From positions 1-56,915 of the forward strand of contig CBFIHZ010000027.1 of NCBI GenBank assembly GCA_965662545.1: DNA of 56,915 bases, read 5' to 3'. The DNA comes from CPC320 sp002684375. GTDB lineage: Bacteria > Pseudomonadota > Alphaproteobacteria > Rhodobacterales > Rhodobacteraceae. Under the pieces are notes generated by a model. The model saw only the letters and a program-made list of their open reading frames with translations. It was not told the origin of the DNA and did not search any database. Both the position numbers and the translations under genes were made by a program. Below are positions 17,060-25,946 of the stretch, piece by piece. Position 1 is the first letter of the stretch. Each line of letters opens with the position of its first letter.

Positions 17060-18100
17060 TCACTCAAAGGTGAGGACGCTTCGGCCCTCAACTGTGCCGT
17101 TGATCAAATCAGACAACGCCTCATTGATGGCCTCAAACGGCCGTTGATTGATAACGCCTTTAATTTTACCACCAGCCGCCATCGCCAGAATTTCGGTCAT
17201 TTCCTGACGGTTTGACGCAGAGCTGCCAATCACCTGCAGACCCCGCTCAATGACCTCATGGGCGTAAAACGTCATCTGATCGGCCGGAACCCCGGTCAGC
17301 ACAATTTTGGCCCGCGGGTTACAGGCGGCCAACATCAACGGCCAGGTGGCAGCAACAGGTGCAAAGTTCACACAGCCGTCCGCGCCACCCAAAGCTTGGA
17401 TAGCCGCACCAGCCTGCGCGTCGGCAACCACTGTTTCGTCAGCACCCAGCGATTTTGCGGTCTGAAGTTTTTCAGCGCTGATATCAACAGCAATAACCCG
17501 CACCCCCGAGAGTTTGGCAATTTGCACCGCATATTGCCCCAATCCGCCAAGACCAAAAATCGCCAGTGTTTCGCCAGGTTGAACAGTCGTTTTTCGAAAG
17601 GACGCATAGGCCGCAGCGCCCGCACACATCAGCGGCGCCGCTTCTGTCGAAGCGATTCCATCGGGGATTAGGTTAGCCCATTCGTGCCGCATGCAGACAT
17701 ATTCCGCAAAACAGCCACTGACGTTAAAACCCGTTGCATCGAAGTCACCACAGTAGTTTTCACCACCCGTCAGACATTCCTTGCAATGGCCGCAAGCTCC
17801 AAACACATAGCCGATGCCGACACGATCACCAATTTTCAGCCGCCCCTCTTCAGCCCCAAGCGCCACCACCCGTCCGACGCCCTCATGACCCATAATCAGC
17901 GGCAGCGGATCTGGGGCGGCATGGTCACCACGCCAGATATGCACATCCGTAAAGCACACGCCGCTGGCCTCTATTTTCACCAGCACTTCATCTGCCTTTG
18001 GCACCGGGCGTGGCACGGTTTCCAACGCAAGCGGTGCGCCATATCCGGTCAGCAACGCCGCCCGCATTGTCGGGGCCTGCGAGGTATCGTCTTCGGACAT
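17060..18100 (-). CDS. Zinc-dependent alcohol dehydrogenase
   Basis: A medium-chain Zn alcohol dehydrogenase of 346 residues. Catalytic zinc ligands are seen in SGVCFTDVH and MGHEGVGRV. The structural zinc loop is CGHCKECLTGGENYC, and the Rossmann motif is FGLGGLGQYAVQIAK. It most resembles NAD-dependent alcohol dehydrogenases of the AdhP/AdhA type. ATG 18100 is preceded by GGGAGA; the frame extends 12 codons upstream without a better signal. It heads a minus-strand operon with the SDR and the racemase-like gene, divergent from the aldehyde dehydrogenase gene. An alcohol-to-aldehyde-to-acid oxidation is therefore plausible. The substrate cannot be told from sequence. Confidence 0.9.
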   Translation of the reverse strand: MSEDDTSQAPTMRAALLTGYGAPLALETVPRPVPKADEVLVKIEASGVCFTDVHIWRGDHAAPDPLPLIMGHEGVGRVVALGAEEGRLKIGDRVGIGYVFGACGHCKECLTGGENYCGDFDATGFNVSGCFAEYVCMRHEWANLIPDGIASTEAAPLMCAGAAAYASFRKTTVQPGETLAIFGLGGLGQYAVQIAKLSGVRVIAVDISAEKLQTAKSLGADETVVADAQAGAAIQALGGADGCVNFAPVAATWPLMLAACNPRAKIVLTGVPADQMTFYAHEVIERGLQVIGSSASNRQEMTEILAMAAGGKIKGVINQRPFEAINEALSDLINGTVEGRSVLTFE

Positions 18101-18117
18101 TACAGCTCTCCCATTTA

Positions 18118-18125
18118 GGTATACC
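18118..18125. promoter_or_regulatory. Palindromic GGTATACC site, possible GntR operator (site 1)
   Basis: The perfect palindrome GGTATACC lies just upstream of the ADH start, within TAGGTATACCAATTT. GntR/FCD regulators commonly bind short palindromes of the GTATAC type, and such a regulator is encoded at 19980. A near-identical site occurs 133 bases away. The assignment is inferred from motif and context. Confidence 0.4.
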
Positions 18126-18250
18126 AATTTGGCCAAGGGGCTGACTTTACCCCTTGAAACGGCATTTTCGTCTTTACTAAGCCGTATAAAACTATGCGCG
18201 TCAATTTTATTTGCCTAAATCAACCGAAATTCTCCAAATTGAGAAGCTTT

Positions 18251-18258
18251 GGTATACA
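18251..18258. promoter_or_regulatory. GGTATACA site, possible GntR operator (site 2)
   Basis: The second GGTATAC occurrence, in TTTGGTATACAAA, lies in the A+T-rich part of the 355-base divergent region between the ADH and aldehyde dehydrogenase genes. Together with site 1 it could let the GntR regulator control both arms. The rest of this intergenic region (18126-18455) shows A+T-rich promoter-like sequence but nothing else specific. Confidence 0.4.
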
Positions 18259-18455
18259 AAAATAGATAATTTGTACTTTTTATCAAAAATGGTCTAGTGT
18301 GATCGTCAATTACAATCAAAATCTGGGGTAATCAGCAGCAGGACCGAGCGCTTAGCCCCATGCTCCCGCGAAATGTCCTGTGACGTTAGGCGGTGGTAAC
18401 CGGGCCATTTCGCAACACAGCCCCCAGCCAGAACGGATTACAAGAGAGGATACTG

Positions 18456-19970
18456 ATGCAAAATATCATCGAAGAGCTGTTGGTGCCAGAGACCAATAAG
18501 GGGCTGTTTTACGGCGGTGCCTTTCATGCCGCGTCGCAACCCGGCGAAATTGTGGTAATGAACCCCGCAAAAGGTATCCGGTTCACCACGGTCCCCGACG
18601 CATCCCCCCAAGATGTCGCGGCGGCGGTAGCCGCGGCACGAACCGCTTTTCCGGGTTGGTCAGGATTGGACGCGTTTGATCGCAGCAAACACCTGCGGGC
18701 ATTCGCAGAGGTGGTGCGGGATAATATTCCCTTACTTGCCATTTTAGAATCCACCGTCACCGGCAGGTCTCTACGTGAAATGACTGCACAGATGGGCCGC
18801 ATTCCGGAATGGTTGGAATATTTCGCCGGGATTGCCTTGGGGCTAGAGGGCGAATCCAATGTGGTCAAAGGCGGTTATGTCACGCTGACCCAATACGAAC
18901 CGCTTGGCCCGGTCGCCCTGCTTACGCCATGGAACCATCCTGTACTGATCTTGATAAAAAAACTGGCAGCAGCGCTGGCGGCGGGTAATACCTGCGTCAT
19001 TAAACCCTCAGAACTCGCTCCCGTATCGCCGCTTGCAATCGCCGTTTTGGCCAAACAGGCTGGATTGCCGGACGGGGTGGTAAATGTCGTGACCGGCGGT
19101 CCCGCAACCGGTGCGGCGCTGTGCGCGGCCGATGATATCCATTATATTGATCTCACCGGCGGCACCGACACCGGACGCAAAGTCGCCAGCGTTGCGGGGC
19201 AGCGCCTGATCAAAAGCACATTGGAACTGGGGGGCAAAACACCCGTAGTTGTTTGTGAAGATGCTGAGATTGATGCGGCAGTTGCAGGCGTGCTGTTTGC
19301 CGCCTTCGTCGCCTCAGGCCAAACCTGCGTTGCGGGATCTCGCATCCTTGTTCACAGCCAAATATATGACACCTTTGTGCAAAGGCTTGCAGCGCGGGCC
19401 GACCAAATTGAATTGGGCGATCCAATGAAGGACTCCACTCAAATGGGACCGGTCATTTCGCAGGCGGCTCTGGAGCGGTGTCACCGCTTCATTGCAACAG
19501 CACACTCAGAAGGGGGCCGGCAGGTCGCGGGGACCCAAGCGCTCGAAATGCCCAGCGAGTTTGCCAAGGGATATTATATTCGACCGACGGTTTTTGCAGA
19601 TGTGCGCCCCGATCACCAATTATTCCAAGAAGAGGTGTTTGGTCCGGTCATTTCGATCACCCGTTTCGAGACAGACGATCAAGCCATCGCTTTGGCAAAT
19701 ACCGGCGACTTTGGCCTCGGCGTATCCATATGGTCGCGCGACATTGCCCGAGCTCACAGGTTATCGCGCCACATTCGTGGCGGCATTATCTGGCTGAACG
19801 ATCATCACCGCAACGACCCGCGATCGGTCTGGGGCGGGGTCAAAGACAGCGGGTTTGGCAAGGAAAACGGCTGGGATGCACTGCGCGGATACCTGAGCAA
19901 GAAATCAGTCGTGATCCGCACCGAGCCCGGCTATGATGACTGGTTCGCTGGCAGCAACCGATACGGATGA
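18456..19970 (+). CDS. NAD(P)-dependent aldehyde dehydrogenase
   Basis: An aldehyde dehydrogenase superfamily protein of 504 residues. The catalytic Cys lies in SGQTCVAGSR (~residue 290) and the general-base Glu in LELGGKTPVV (~258). The Asn motif TPWNHP and the cofactor segment KPSELAPVS are intact, and the EEVFGPV and GGIIWLND motifs follow. ATG 18456 has AGAGAGGA upstream; the 21-codon extension is not needed. It is followed after 9 bases by the GntR gene, presumably one transcript, and lies opposite the ADH-SDR-racemase operon. It probably oxidises the aldehyde made by the alcohol dehydrogenase. The family also contains betaine-aldehyde and hydroxymuconic-semialdehyde enzymes, so the substrate is open. 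Confidence 0.92.
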   Translation: MQNIIEELLVPETNKGLFYGGAFHAASQPGEIVVMNPAKGIRFTTVPDASPQDVAAAVAAARTAFPGWSGLDAFDRSKHLRAFAEVVRDNIPLLAILESTVTGRSLREMTAQMGRIPEWLEYFAGIALGLEGESNVVKGGYVTLTQYEPLGPVALLTPWNHPVLILIKKLAAALAAGNTCVIKPSELAPVSPLAIAVLAKQAGLPDGVVNVVTGGPATGAALCAADDIHYIDLTGGTDTGRKVASVAGQRLIKSTLELGGKTPVVVCEDAEIDAAVAGVLFAAFVASGQTCVAGSRILVHSQIYDTFVQRLAARADQIELGDPMKDSTQMGPVISQAALERCHRFIATAHSEGGRQVAGTQALEMPSEFAKGYYIRPTVFADVRPDHQLFQEEVFGPVISITRFETDDQAIALANTGDFGLGVSIWSRDIARAHRLSRHIRGGIIWLNDHHRNDPRSVWGGVKDSGFGKENGWDALRGYLSKKSVVIRTEPGYDDWFAGSNRYG

Positions 19971-19979
19971 CGCAATACC

Positions 19980-20660
19980 ATGAAAGACCACACACACCGC
20001 AAAGCCGATAATGTCGCCACTGCAATCGAGGCGCAGATAATCAGCGGCCTTCGCAAACCGGGCGCGCGTCTCGACGAGCGGGCATTGGCCGAAGAGTTTA
20101 ACGTCTCGCGCACCCCTGTGCGTGAAGCCATCCGAAAATTGGCCACCACCCGCCTCGTAACCGATCAGGGCCGCCGCGGCGCGGTGGTGACACATCTCAC
20201 CGTCTCGGGCCTGCTGGATGCGTTTCTCGTTGTCTCTGAATTAGAAGGCATCGCAGCGCGTCTGGCCGCCCGACGGATGACCCCTGCTGAAAGGTCTGAT
20301 ACCGAGGCCGCAAATCTCCGTTGTCAGCAGGCCGCCCAAGACGGCGATATTGCCGCCTTCAACATTGCCAATATGGAATTTCACGATCAGATTATCGCTG
20401 GATGTCACAACACACTGTTACAAGATCAGCTGACCACATCGCGGGTGATCACCTTTCCCTACCGACACTACGTCACGCAGTTTCCCGGCTATATGTTAAA
20501 ATCGGTCGGGGAACACGCCGCTGTGCTGGACGCAATTTGCGCCAGTGACAGCGCCAGTGCAGGGCGCCTCATGTGTGATCATGTCAACCTGCAAGGTGAA
20601 CAAATTGTCGATGTCGTGCATCTTTTAGAGCAACAGTCCCAGACAGGCTCTCAGCCCTAG
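19980..20660 (+). CDS. GntR-family regulator, FCD (FadR) subfamily
   Basis: A 226-residue regulator. The winged helix-turn-helix occupies residues ~10-75 (ERALAEEFNVSRTPVREAIRKL is the recognition region). An all-helical FCD effector domain follows, with the metal-binding pattern seen as an Asp/His in MEFHDQII (~residue 138) and later His residues (GEHAAVLDAI and CDHVNLQ). It is encoded 9 bases after the aldehyde dehydrogenase gene and is its likely local regulator, possibly acting at the two GGTATAC sites in the divergent promoter. FCD effectors are usually small organic acids, which fits the neighbouring enzymes. Confidence 0.92.
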   Translation: MKDHTHRKADNVATAIEAQIISGLRKPGARLDERALAEEFNVSRTPVREAIRKLATTRLVTDQGRRGAVVTHLTVSGLLDAFLVVSELEGIAARLAARRMTPAERSDTEAANLRCQQAAQDGDIAAFNIANMEFHDQIIAGCHNTLLQDQLTTSRVITFPYRHYVTQFPGYMLKSVGEHAAVLDAICASDSASAGRLMCDHVNLQGEQIVDVVHLLEQQSQTGSQP

Positions 20661-20682
20661 CCTTATAACGGCACTGCGCCGG

Positions 20683-20697
20683 GCAAATAGTATTTGC
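20683..20697. terminator. Short hairpin between convergent genes
   Basis: GCAAATAGTATTTGC forms a seven-pair stem with a one-base centre, between the GntR gene and the convergent binding-protein gene. It is not followed by a clear T run on either strand, so a terminator role is only a possibility. Confidence 0.25.
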
Positions 20698-20794
20698 GCA
20701 AACGTCTCACCCCTTTGCAGAACAACGCAGTTTTTGTATCTGAGACATGGATGGCCCACCATTAAGAGGCAGGCCATCGATTTTGCTTCAGCTT

Positions 20795-21784
20795 TTACTT
20801 AAGTGCTGCGTCTGTGATCGCATGGGTCCACGCACCCGAGGGCATTTTGGTGATCACGGGATCAGAGCCACCGCCCATCAGGGTGGCAACGGTACGTTCG
20901 TAATCCGCCGGATCAAGCGCGCCGTTCGAACCCGCTGTGAGTTTGGCGATTTCGCCCATCATGCGCTTTTGGTGCTTTTCAGTCTGTGCACCAGAAGCGT
21001 CATTATCCAAGACGATTTCAGCGGCTTCATCGGAATTATCTTCCGCATACTTCCAGCCGCGCATCGAGGCCGCAACGAAGCGTACCATCTTATCGGCAAA
21101 GGCCGCATCTGCAAGATTGTCTTCCAGCACATACATGCCGTCTTCCAAAGTCGCCACGCCCTGATCTTCGTATTTGAACACCACCAGATCGTCGGCCGAC
21201 AGACCTGCATCGATGATCTGCCAGTATTCATTATAGGTCATGGTTGAGACGCAATCGGCCTGACCTTGCAAGATCGGATCGACGTTAAAGCCTTGCTTAA
21301 GCACCGTCACACCGTTGTCAGACCCGTCTGTCGGAATTCCCAAGCTGCTCATCCAGCTGAGGAACGGATATTCGTTGCCATAGAACCAAACACCCAGAGT
21401 TTTTCCGCGAAAATCTTCAGGTGCCTTGATGCCTGAGTCCTTACGGCACGTCAGCATCATACCCGATGATTTAAAAGGCTGCGCAATATTAACCAGCGAC
21501 AGACCTTTTTCACGGCTGGCCAGTGCAGAGGGCATCCAATCCAGCACAACATCAGCGCCACCACCGGCGATAACCTGCGCAGGGGCAATATCTGGTCCCC
21601 CGGCCTTGATCGTAACATCCAGCCCGGCGTCTTTGTAAAAGCCTTTATCCAGCGCCACGTAATATCCGGCAAATTGTGCTTGGGTGACCCATTTAAGTTG
21701 TAGCGTCACCTTATCTGCGGCATGGGCTGTTCCCGCAGCAATGCCGAGTGCCAAAGCGATGGCAGAAGTCAGTAGTCGTTTCAT
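20795..21784 (-). CDS. ABC transporter substrate-binding protein, NMT1/THI5-like (probable pyrimidine importer)
   Basis: A periplasmic binding protein of 329 residues with a clear Sec signal peptide (MKRLLTSAIALALGIAAGTAHA, cleavage about residue 22). The NMT1/THI5-like fold begins with VTLQLKWVTQAQFAGYYVALDKGFY and continues GADVVLDWMPSAL. This family binds hydroxymethylpyrimidine-type and related small ligands. Encoded at the end of a minus-strand operon with two permeases, an ATPase, dihydropyrimidinase and a carbamoyl-amidohydrolase, it most likely binds a pyrimidine, a dihydropyrimidine or an N-carbamoyl-beta-amino acid; the context gives this assignment. It lies 40 bases after the preceding permease gene. 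Confidence 0.9.
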   Translation of the reverse strand: MKRLLTSAIALALGIAAGTAHAADKVTLQLKWVTQAQFAGYYVALDKGFYKDAGLDVTIKAGGPDIAPAQVIAGGGADVVLDWMPSALASREKGLSLVNIAQPFKSSGMMLTCRKDSGIKAPEDFRGKTLGVWFYGNEYPFLSWMSSLGIPTDGSDNGVTVLKQGFNVDPILQGQADCVSTMTYNEYWQIIDAGLSADDLVVFKYEDQGVATLEDGMYVLEDNLADAAFADKMVRFVAASMRGWKYAEDNSDEAAEIVLDNDASGAQTEKHQKRMMGEIAKLTAGSNGALDPADYERTVATLMGGGSDPVITKMPSGAWTHAITDAALK

Positions 21785-21824
21785 AATTTCTCTCCAAGTT
21801 GCTTATCGTTGTGTTTGTTCCTGC

Positions 21825-22664
21825 TCATCCTCGTTGGGATGGGTGCCAAAAGGTCACCTTCTTTTCAATCATTGCGACTGATCCGTAAAACGCTGATCCT
21901 GCAAGGGCGGCGACGGTGATCTCCGCCCAAACCATATCCAGCGCCAATCTTCCGACCTCGGTCGAGATACGAAATCCCATGCCCTTGATGGGTGAGCCGA
22001 AAAATTCCGCCACAATCGCCCCGATCAAGGCCAATGTCGTTGTCACTTTTAGCCCGTTAAACACAAAGGGCATCGCTGCCGGCAGCCGCAATTTCAACAG
22101 CGTTTGCCAATAGCCAGCCGCATAGGTGCGCATCAAATCGCGCTGCATCATATTCGTGGCTCGCAGCCCCTCAACGGTGTTCACCAGCATCGGGAAAAAC
22201 ACCATAACCACCACAACTGCGGATTTCGATTGCCAGTCAAAACCGAACCACATCACCAGAATGGGGGCCATGCCGATAATCGGCAGCGCCGCAACGAAAT
22301 TGCCAATCGGCAGCAAGCCGCGTTGCAAAAACGGAAACCTGTCGATCACAACCGCCAGCGCAAACGCCGATCCGCAGCCGATCGCATAGCCAGAAAGCGC
22401 ACCTTTCACCACGGTCTGGACAAAATCTTGCCACAGAATGCCCAAGGACCCAGCAAATTTAACCGAGATAACCGATGGGGCTGGCAACAGGATCGGCGAG
22501 ACATCAAACCCCCGCACCATACTTTCCCAGATCACAACTAAGCTGAGGCCAAAAATCATCGGAATCGCCAATCCAGTCAGCCGCGATTTCGGCAAAGCCG
22601 CCAGCCGGATATTGATTGCCCAGCCACCAAGCCACGCCAGAAACCCAACCGCCAGCCAGCCCAT
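21825..22664 (-). CDS. ABC transporter permease (pyrimidine uptake operon)
   Basis: A 279-residue inner-membrane permease of the SsuC/TauC (binding-protein-dependent) type. Several hydrophobic helices are visible. The EAA loop region reads EGLRATNMMQRDLMRTYAAGYWQTLLKLRLPAAMP, with the G...PAA core. It starts at 22664, where its ATG overlaps the stop of the second permease gene (TAATG). The two permeases probably form a heterodimeric channel with the ATPase at 23536. The ligand is predicted from operon context only. Confidence 0.9.
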   Translation of the reverse strand: MGWLAVGFLAWLGGWAINIRLAALPKSRLTGLAIPMIFGLSLVVIWESMVRGFDVSPILLPAPSVISVKFAGSLGILWQDFVQTVVKGALSGYAIGCGSAFALAVVIDRFPFLQRGLLPIGNFVAALPIIGMAPILVMWFGFDWQSKSAVVVVMVFFPMLVNTVEGLRATNMMQRDLMRTYAAGYWQTLLKLRLPAAMPFVFNGLKVTTTLALIGAIVAEFFGSPIKGMGFRISTEVGRLALDMVWAEITVAALAGSAFYGSVAMIEKKVTFWHPSQRG

Positions 22665-23539
22665 TATACCATCCCCATATGTTTAAGAGTTATCCGCTGC
22701 AGAACACCGATCAGCCCTACCAGCAGCGCTGCCAGCATTGCCGCCATAATCAACGCACTCCAGATCTGGATGGTCTGACCATAGTAACTGCCCGCCAACA
22801 GACGCGCGCCCAGACCCGCCACAGCGCCGGTCGGTAACTCACCCACAACCGCGCCCACCAACGACGCCGCCATGGCAATCTTGAGCGAGGTGAACAAATA
22901 GGGCATTGATGACGGCAGGCGCAGATACCACAAAGTTTGCCCGCCCCCGGCATTCCAGGTGCGCATTTGGTCCAGTTGCATGTGATCAGGGCTGCGCAGC
23001 CCCTTCACCATCCCGACCACAACAGGAAAAAACGACAAATACATGGAAATAATTGCCTTGGGCAGCAGCCCCGATATCCCCACCGCATTCAGCACCACGA
23101 TGATCATTGGTGCAACCGCCAAAATCGGAATCGTCTGCGAAGCGATCACCCAGGGCATCACGCTCATGTCCATCGTACGGTTATAGACAATCCCAACCGC
23201 CAGCGCGATCCCAAGCACAGTGCCAAGCGCAAAGCCCAATAACGTCGAACTGAGGGTAATCTTACTGTGATGGATCAGCGACCGCTTGGAAGTGATTTTT
23301 TTCAAAACGGTGGTTTTCCAGATCTCATGGGCCACCTGATGTGGTGCGGGCAGTTTGGGTTTTTCCTGGGACCAAGTATCTGCAATCAGCGCCGTTATCG
23401 TCAGCGTCACCCCGGCGCGCTGCGCCTTATCTTCGGCCCAATGGGTGTTGAGCCAGATCGCCGCGCCGTACCACAACACAATCAATGCAACCACCATGCT
23501 CAGCACTGGTGCAACCTTGTGCCATAATCGCAGGATCAT
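22664..23539 (-). CDS. ABC transporter permease (pyrimidine uptake operon)
   Basis: A 291-residue permease of the same type as its downstream neighbour. An N-terminal helix (VLSMVVALIVLWYGAAIWL) is followed by a periplasmic segment, then the transport domain with STLLGFALGTVLGIALAVGIV and the EAA loop GLRSPDHMQLDQMRTWNAGGGQTLWYLRLPSSMP. The start at 23539 overlaps the end of the ATPase gene as ATGA, and the stop overlaps the next permease start. Tight coupling implies stoichiometric expression of the importer. Confidence 0.9.
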   Translation of the reverse strand: MILRLWHKVAPVLSMVVALIVLWYGAAIWLNTHWAEDKAQRAGVTLTITALIADTWSQEKPKLPAPHQVAHEIWKTTVLKKITSKRSLIHHSKITLSSTLLGFALGTVLGIALAVGIVYNRTMDMSVMPWVIASQTIPILAVAPMIIVVLNAVGISGLLPKAIISMYLSFFPVVVGMVKGLRSPDHMQLDQMRTWNAGGGQTLWYLRLPSSMPYLFTSLKIAMAASLVGAVVGELPTGAVAGLGARLLAGSYYGQTIQIWSALIMAAMLAALLVGLIGVLQRITLKHMGMV

Positions 23540-24321
23540 GCCAGATCTCCATGCCCGGCGCGCAGCCCCGCACGCACCCGGTGGGCAATCTCGATAAACT
23601 GCGCGCTGTCGCGGATCTCAAGCGGGCGTTCTTTTGGCAGCGGACTGTCAATCACATCCGTGATTCGTCCCGGACGCGGCGACATCACTACAATCTTGGT
23701 CGACAAATACACTGCCTCGGGAATTGAGTGGGTAACAAAGCAAATCGTTTTGTTGGTCCGCATCCACAGCTGCAGCAATTGCTCATTCAAATGATCGCGG
23801 ACAATTTCATCTAGAGCGCCAAAGGGTTCATCCATCAGCAAAAGATCGGCATCAAACGCCAACGCCCGTGCAATTGAGGCGCGTTGCTGCATACCCCCAG
23901 ACAGTTGCCAAGGAAACTTTTTCTCAAACCCATTCAACTCGACCAGATCAAGAACATGGCGAACCCGGTCGGCCTGCGCAGCCTTATCATAGCCCATGAC
24001 CTCGAGCGGCAGAGAAATATTACCGCCAATCGTACGCCATGGATACAGACCTGCCGCCTGAAACACATAGCCATATGCACGCGCCCGCCGGGCCACCTCA
24101 GGGCTTTGCCCATTGACCGTAATACTGCCCGCTGTGGGGGCTTCAAGATCGGCCATTACCCTGAGAAATGTAGTTTTTCCACATCCTGAGGGGCCAATAA
24201 AGCTGACAAAGTCGCCTTGGTTGATGTTGAGCGATACATCTTTAAGCGCCTGAACCTGACCGTCATTGGTCTGGAAGGTAAGCGACAGATCTTTTGCGCT
24301 GATCACTGTTTTGGTATTCAA
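23536..24321 (-). CDS. ABC transporter ATP-binding protein (pyrimidine uptake operon)
   Basis: A 261-residue ATPase of the SsuB/TauB group. All nucleotide-binding motifs are intact: Walker A GPSGCGKTT (~residues 43-51), Q-loop YVFQAAGLYPW, signature LSGGMQQR, Walker B LLLMDEPFGALD, and H-loop VTHSIPEA. The 89-base gap before it (24322-24410, after hydA) shows nothing specific. It pairs with the two permeases and the NMT1-like binding protein downstream. Confidence 0.93.
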   Translation of the reverse strand: MNTKTVISAKDLSLTFQTNDGQVQALKDVSLNINQGDFVSFIGPSGCGKTTFLRVMADLEAPTAGSITVNGQSPEVARRARAYGYVFQAAGLYPWRTIGGNISLPLEVMGYDKAAQADRVRHVLDLVELNGFEKKFPWQLSGGMQQRASIARALAFDADLLLMDEPFGALDEIVRDHLNEQLLQLWMRTNKTICFVTHSIPEAVYLSTKIVVMSPRPGRITDVIDSPLPKERPLEIRDSAQFIEIAHRVRAGLRAGHGDLA

Positions 24322-24410
24322 GTATTTAACCCTTGCTGGCCGCGATGATCGCTAGCGGGTGGTCAGAGCTCGAAGCGCACGAACTCTGGTCTGTTAACAA
24401 AGCGGAACTT

Positions 24411-25871
24411 TCAAATTCCAGCCGGTATGTTCATCGGATCGCGCTTAATCATCTTTGGAGATGTAAGTTCTTTCCATTTGCTCAGCGCCACATTTGCCGA
24501 CGGAAACGCCGGACGCGGCACAAACCGACCACGCCCAGGTTGTGGTTGACTGTTTTGTCCCCAAGCCCAGATCACATCGCCCCGCGACAGCGTGAAACGC
24601 GACTGCGCCCGCACCTCAAAACCTTCAAAAACATTGTAATCAAGAATGGAATGGTGGTTGCTAGCGCTGATCGTTTTGGAAATTTTGGGATCCCACACGA
24701 CGATGTCTGCATCCGCGCCCTCAACCAGCGCGCCCTTTTTGGGATAGATATTGAGGATTTTCGCGATGTTGGTGCTGGTAGCAGCGACAAATTCACTAGG
24801 GGTAAGACGGCCTGTCTCAACGCCCTCGGTCCACAGAACCGCAAGCCGTTCCTCCAGACCATTCGACCCGTTTGGGATCAGACAGAAATTATCTTTGCCC
24901 ATCAACTTTTGCGCACTGTTAAAAGCCGCGTGGTCCGTCGCAACAACCTGCAGACTGCCCGATTGCAACCCGGCCCACAGACTGGCTTGATGTTCTTTGT
25001 TACGGAACGGTGGGGACATAACACGGCGCGCCGAATGCATCCAATCACCAGTAAAATATTCACTTTCGTCCAGCGTTAAAAACTGAACTAACGGCTCGCC
25101 ATAGACCCGCATGCCCTTTTGTCGGGCGCGGCGAATGGCTTCATGAGACTGCTCGCAAGAAACATGTACAATATACAGCGGCACTCCTGCGGCATCGGCG
25201 ATGGTAATGGCACGATTGGCCGCTTCGCCTTCAAATTCAGGCGGGCGGGAATAGGCATGTCCTTCAGGACCGGTAATGCCTTTAGCCAGCATATCAGCCT
25301 GAAGGTCCGCCACAAGATTGCCGTTTTCGGCATGCACCATGGGCAGAGCCCCCAATTCGCGACACCGTTTAAAGCTGGCAAACATCTCATCGTCTTCGAT
25401 CATCAGCGCGCCTTTATAGGCCATAAAATGCTTGAACGAATTGACCCCCATTTTTACCGCGTCTTCCATCTCGTTAAAGACATTTTCATCCCAGCCGGTG
25501 ATCGCCATGTGATAGCCCACATCCGAACAAATCTGCGGTGCACTTTTGCGGTGCCATTCATTGATTGCGTTCTTGATACTGCCGTCTTCTCCGGGCAGGC
25601 AGAAATCCACCACCATGGTCGTGCCGCCCGCCGCCGCCGCCCATGTCCCGGTTTCAAAAGTTTCCGCGGCCGTGGTGCCCATGAAGGGCATTTCAAGATG
25701 GGTATGCGGATCAATTCCACCAGGAATCACATAGGCCCCTTCAGCATCGATATATTCGTCGCCAGTCAGGTTTTCGCCAATCTGGCGGATCACCTCGCCT
25801 TCGATCAGAACATCGGCCTTCCACGCCCGATCTGCGGTGCAGACAGTCCCATTTTTAATCACTTTGCTCAT
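24411..25871 (-). CDS. hydA: Dihydropyrimidinase
   Basis: A cyclic amidohydrolase of 486 residues that opens dihydrouracil and dihydrothymine to N-carbamoyl-beta-amino acids, step two of the reductive pyrimidine pathway. The metal site is well marked: PGGIDPHTHLEMPFMG (two His, ~residues 55-60), the carboxylated-Lys segment SFKHFMAYKG (~150), MVHAEN, YIVHVSCEQ and ATDHAAF. A C-terminal NIPAGI tail closes the protein. Neighbours support the call strongly: hyuC upstream, preA/preT nearby, and a RutR-type operator before the operon. D-hydantoinases share the fold, but this context favours the physiological pyrimidine role. Confidence 0.95.
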   Translation of the reverse strand: MSKVIKNGTVCTADRAWKADVLIEGEVIRQIGENLTGDEYIDAEGAYVIPGGIDPHTHLEMPFMGTTAAETFETGTWAAAAGGTTMVVDFCLPGEDGSIKNAINEWHRKSAPQICSDVGYHMAITGWDENVFNEMEDAVKMGVNSFKHFMAYKGALMIEDDEMFASFKRCRELGALPMVHAENGNLVADLQADMLAKGITGPEGHAYSRPPEFEGEAANRAITIADAAGVPLYIVHVSCEQSHEAIRRARQKGMRVYGEPLVQFLTLDESEYFTGDWMHSARRVMSPPFRNKEHQASLWAGLQSGSLQVVATDHAAFNSAQKLMGKDNFCLIPNGSNGLEERLAVLWTEGVETGRLTPSEFVAATSTNIAKILNIYPKKGALVEGADADIVVWDPKISKTISASNHHSILDYNVFEGFEVRAQSRFTLSRGDVIWAWGQNSQPQPGRGRFVPRPAFPSANVALSKWKELTSPKMIKRDPMNIPAGI

Positions 25872-25946
25872 GGCGCTTCTCCTCTACGCATTTTCGTGCT
25901 AGCGCGGGTCATACAAAGCGACCTGTCACATCCAGCTCAGCAAATA

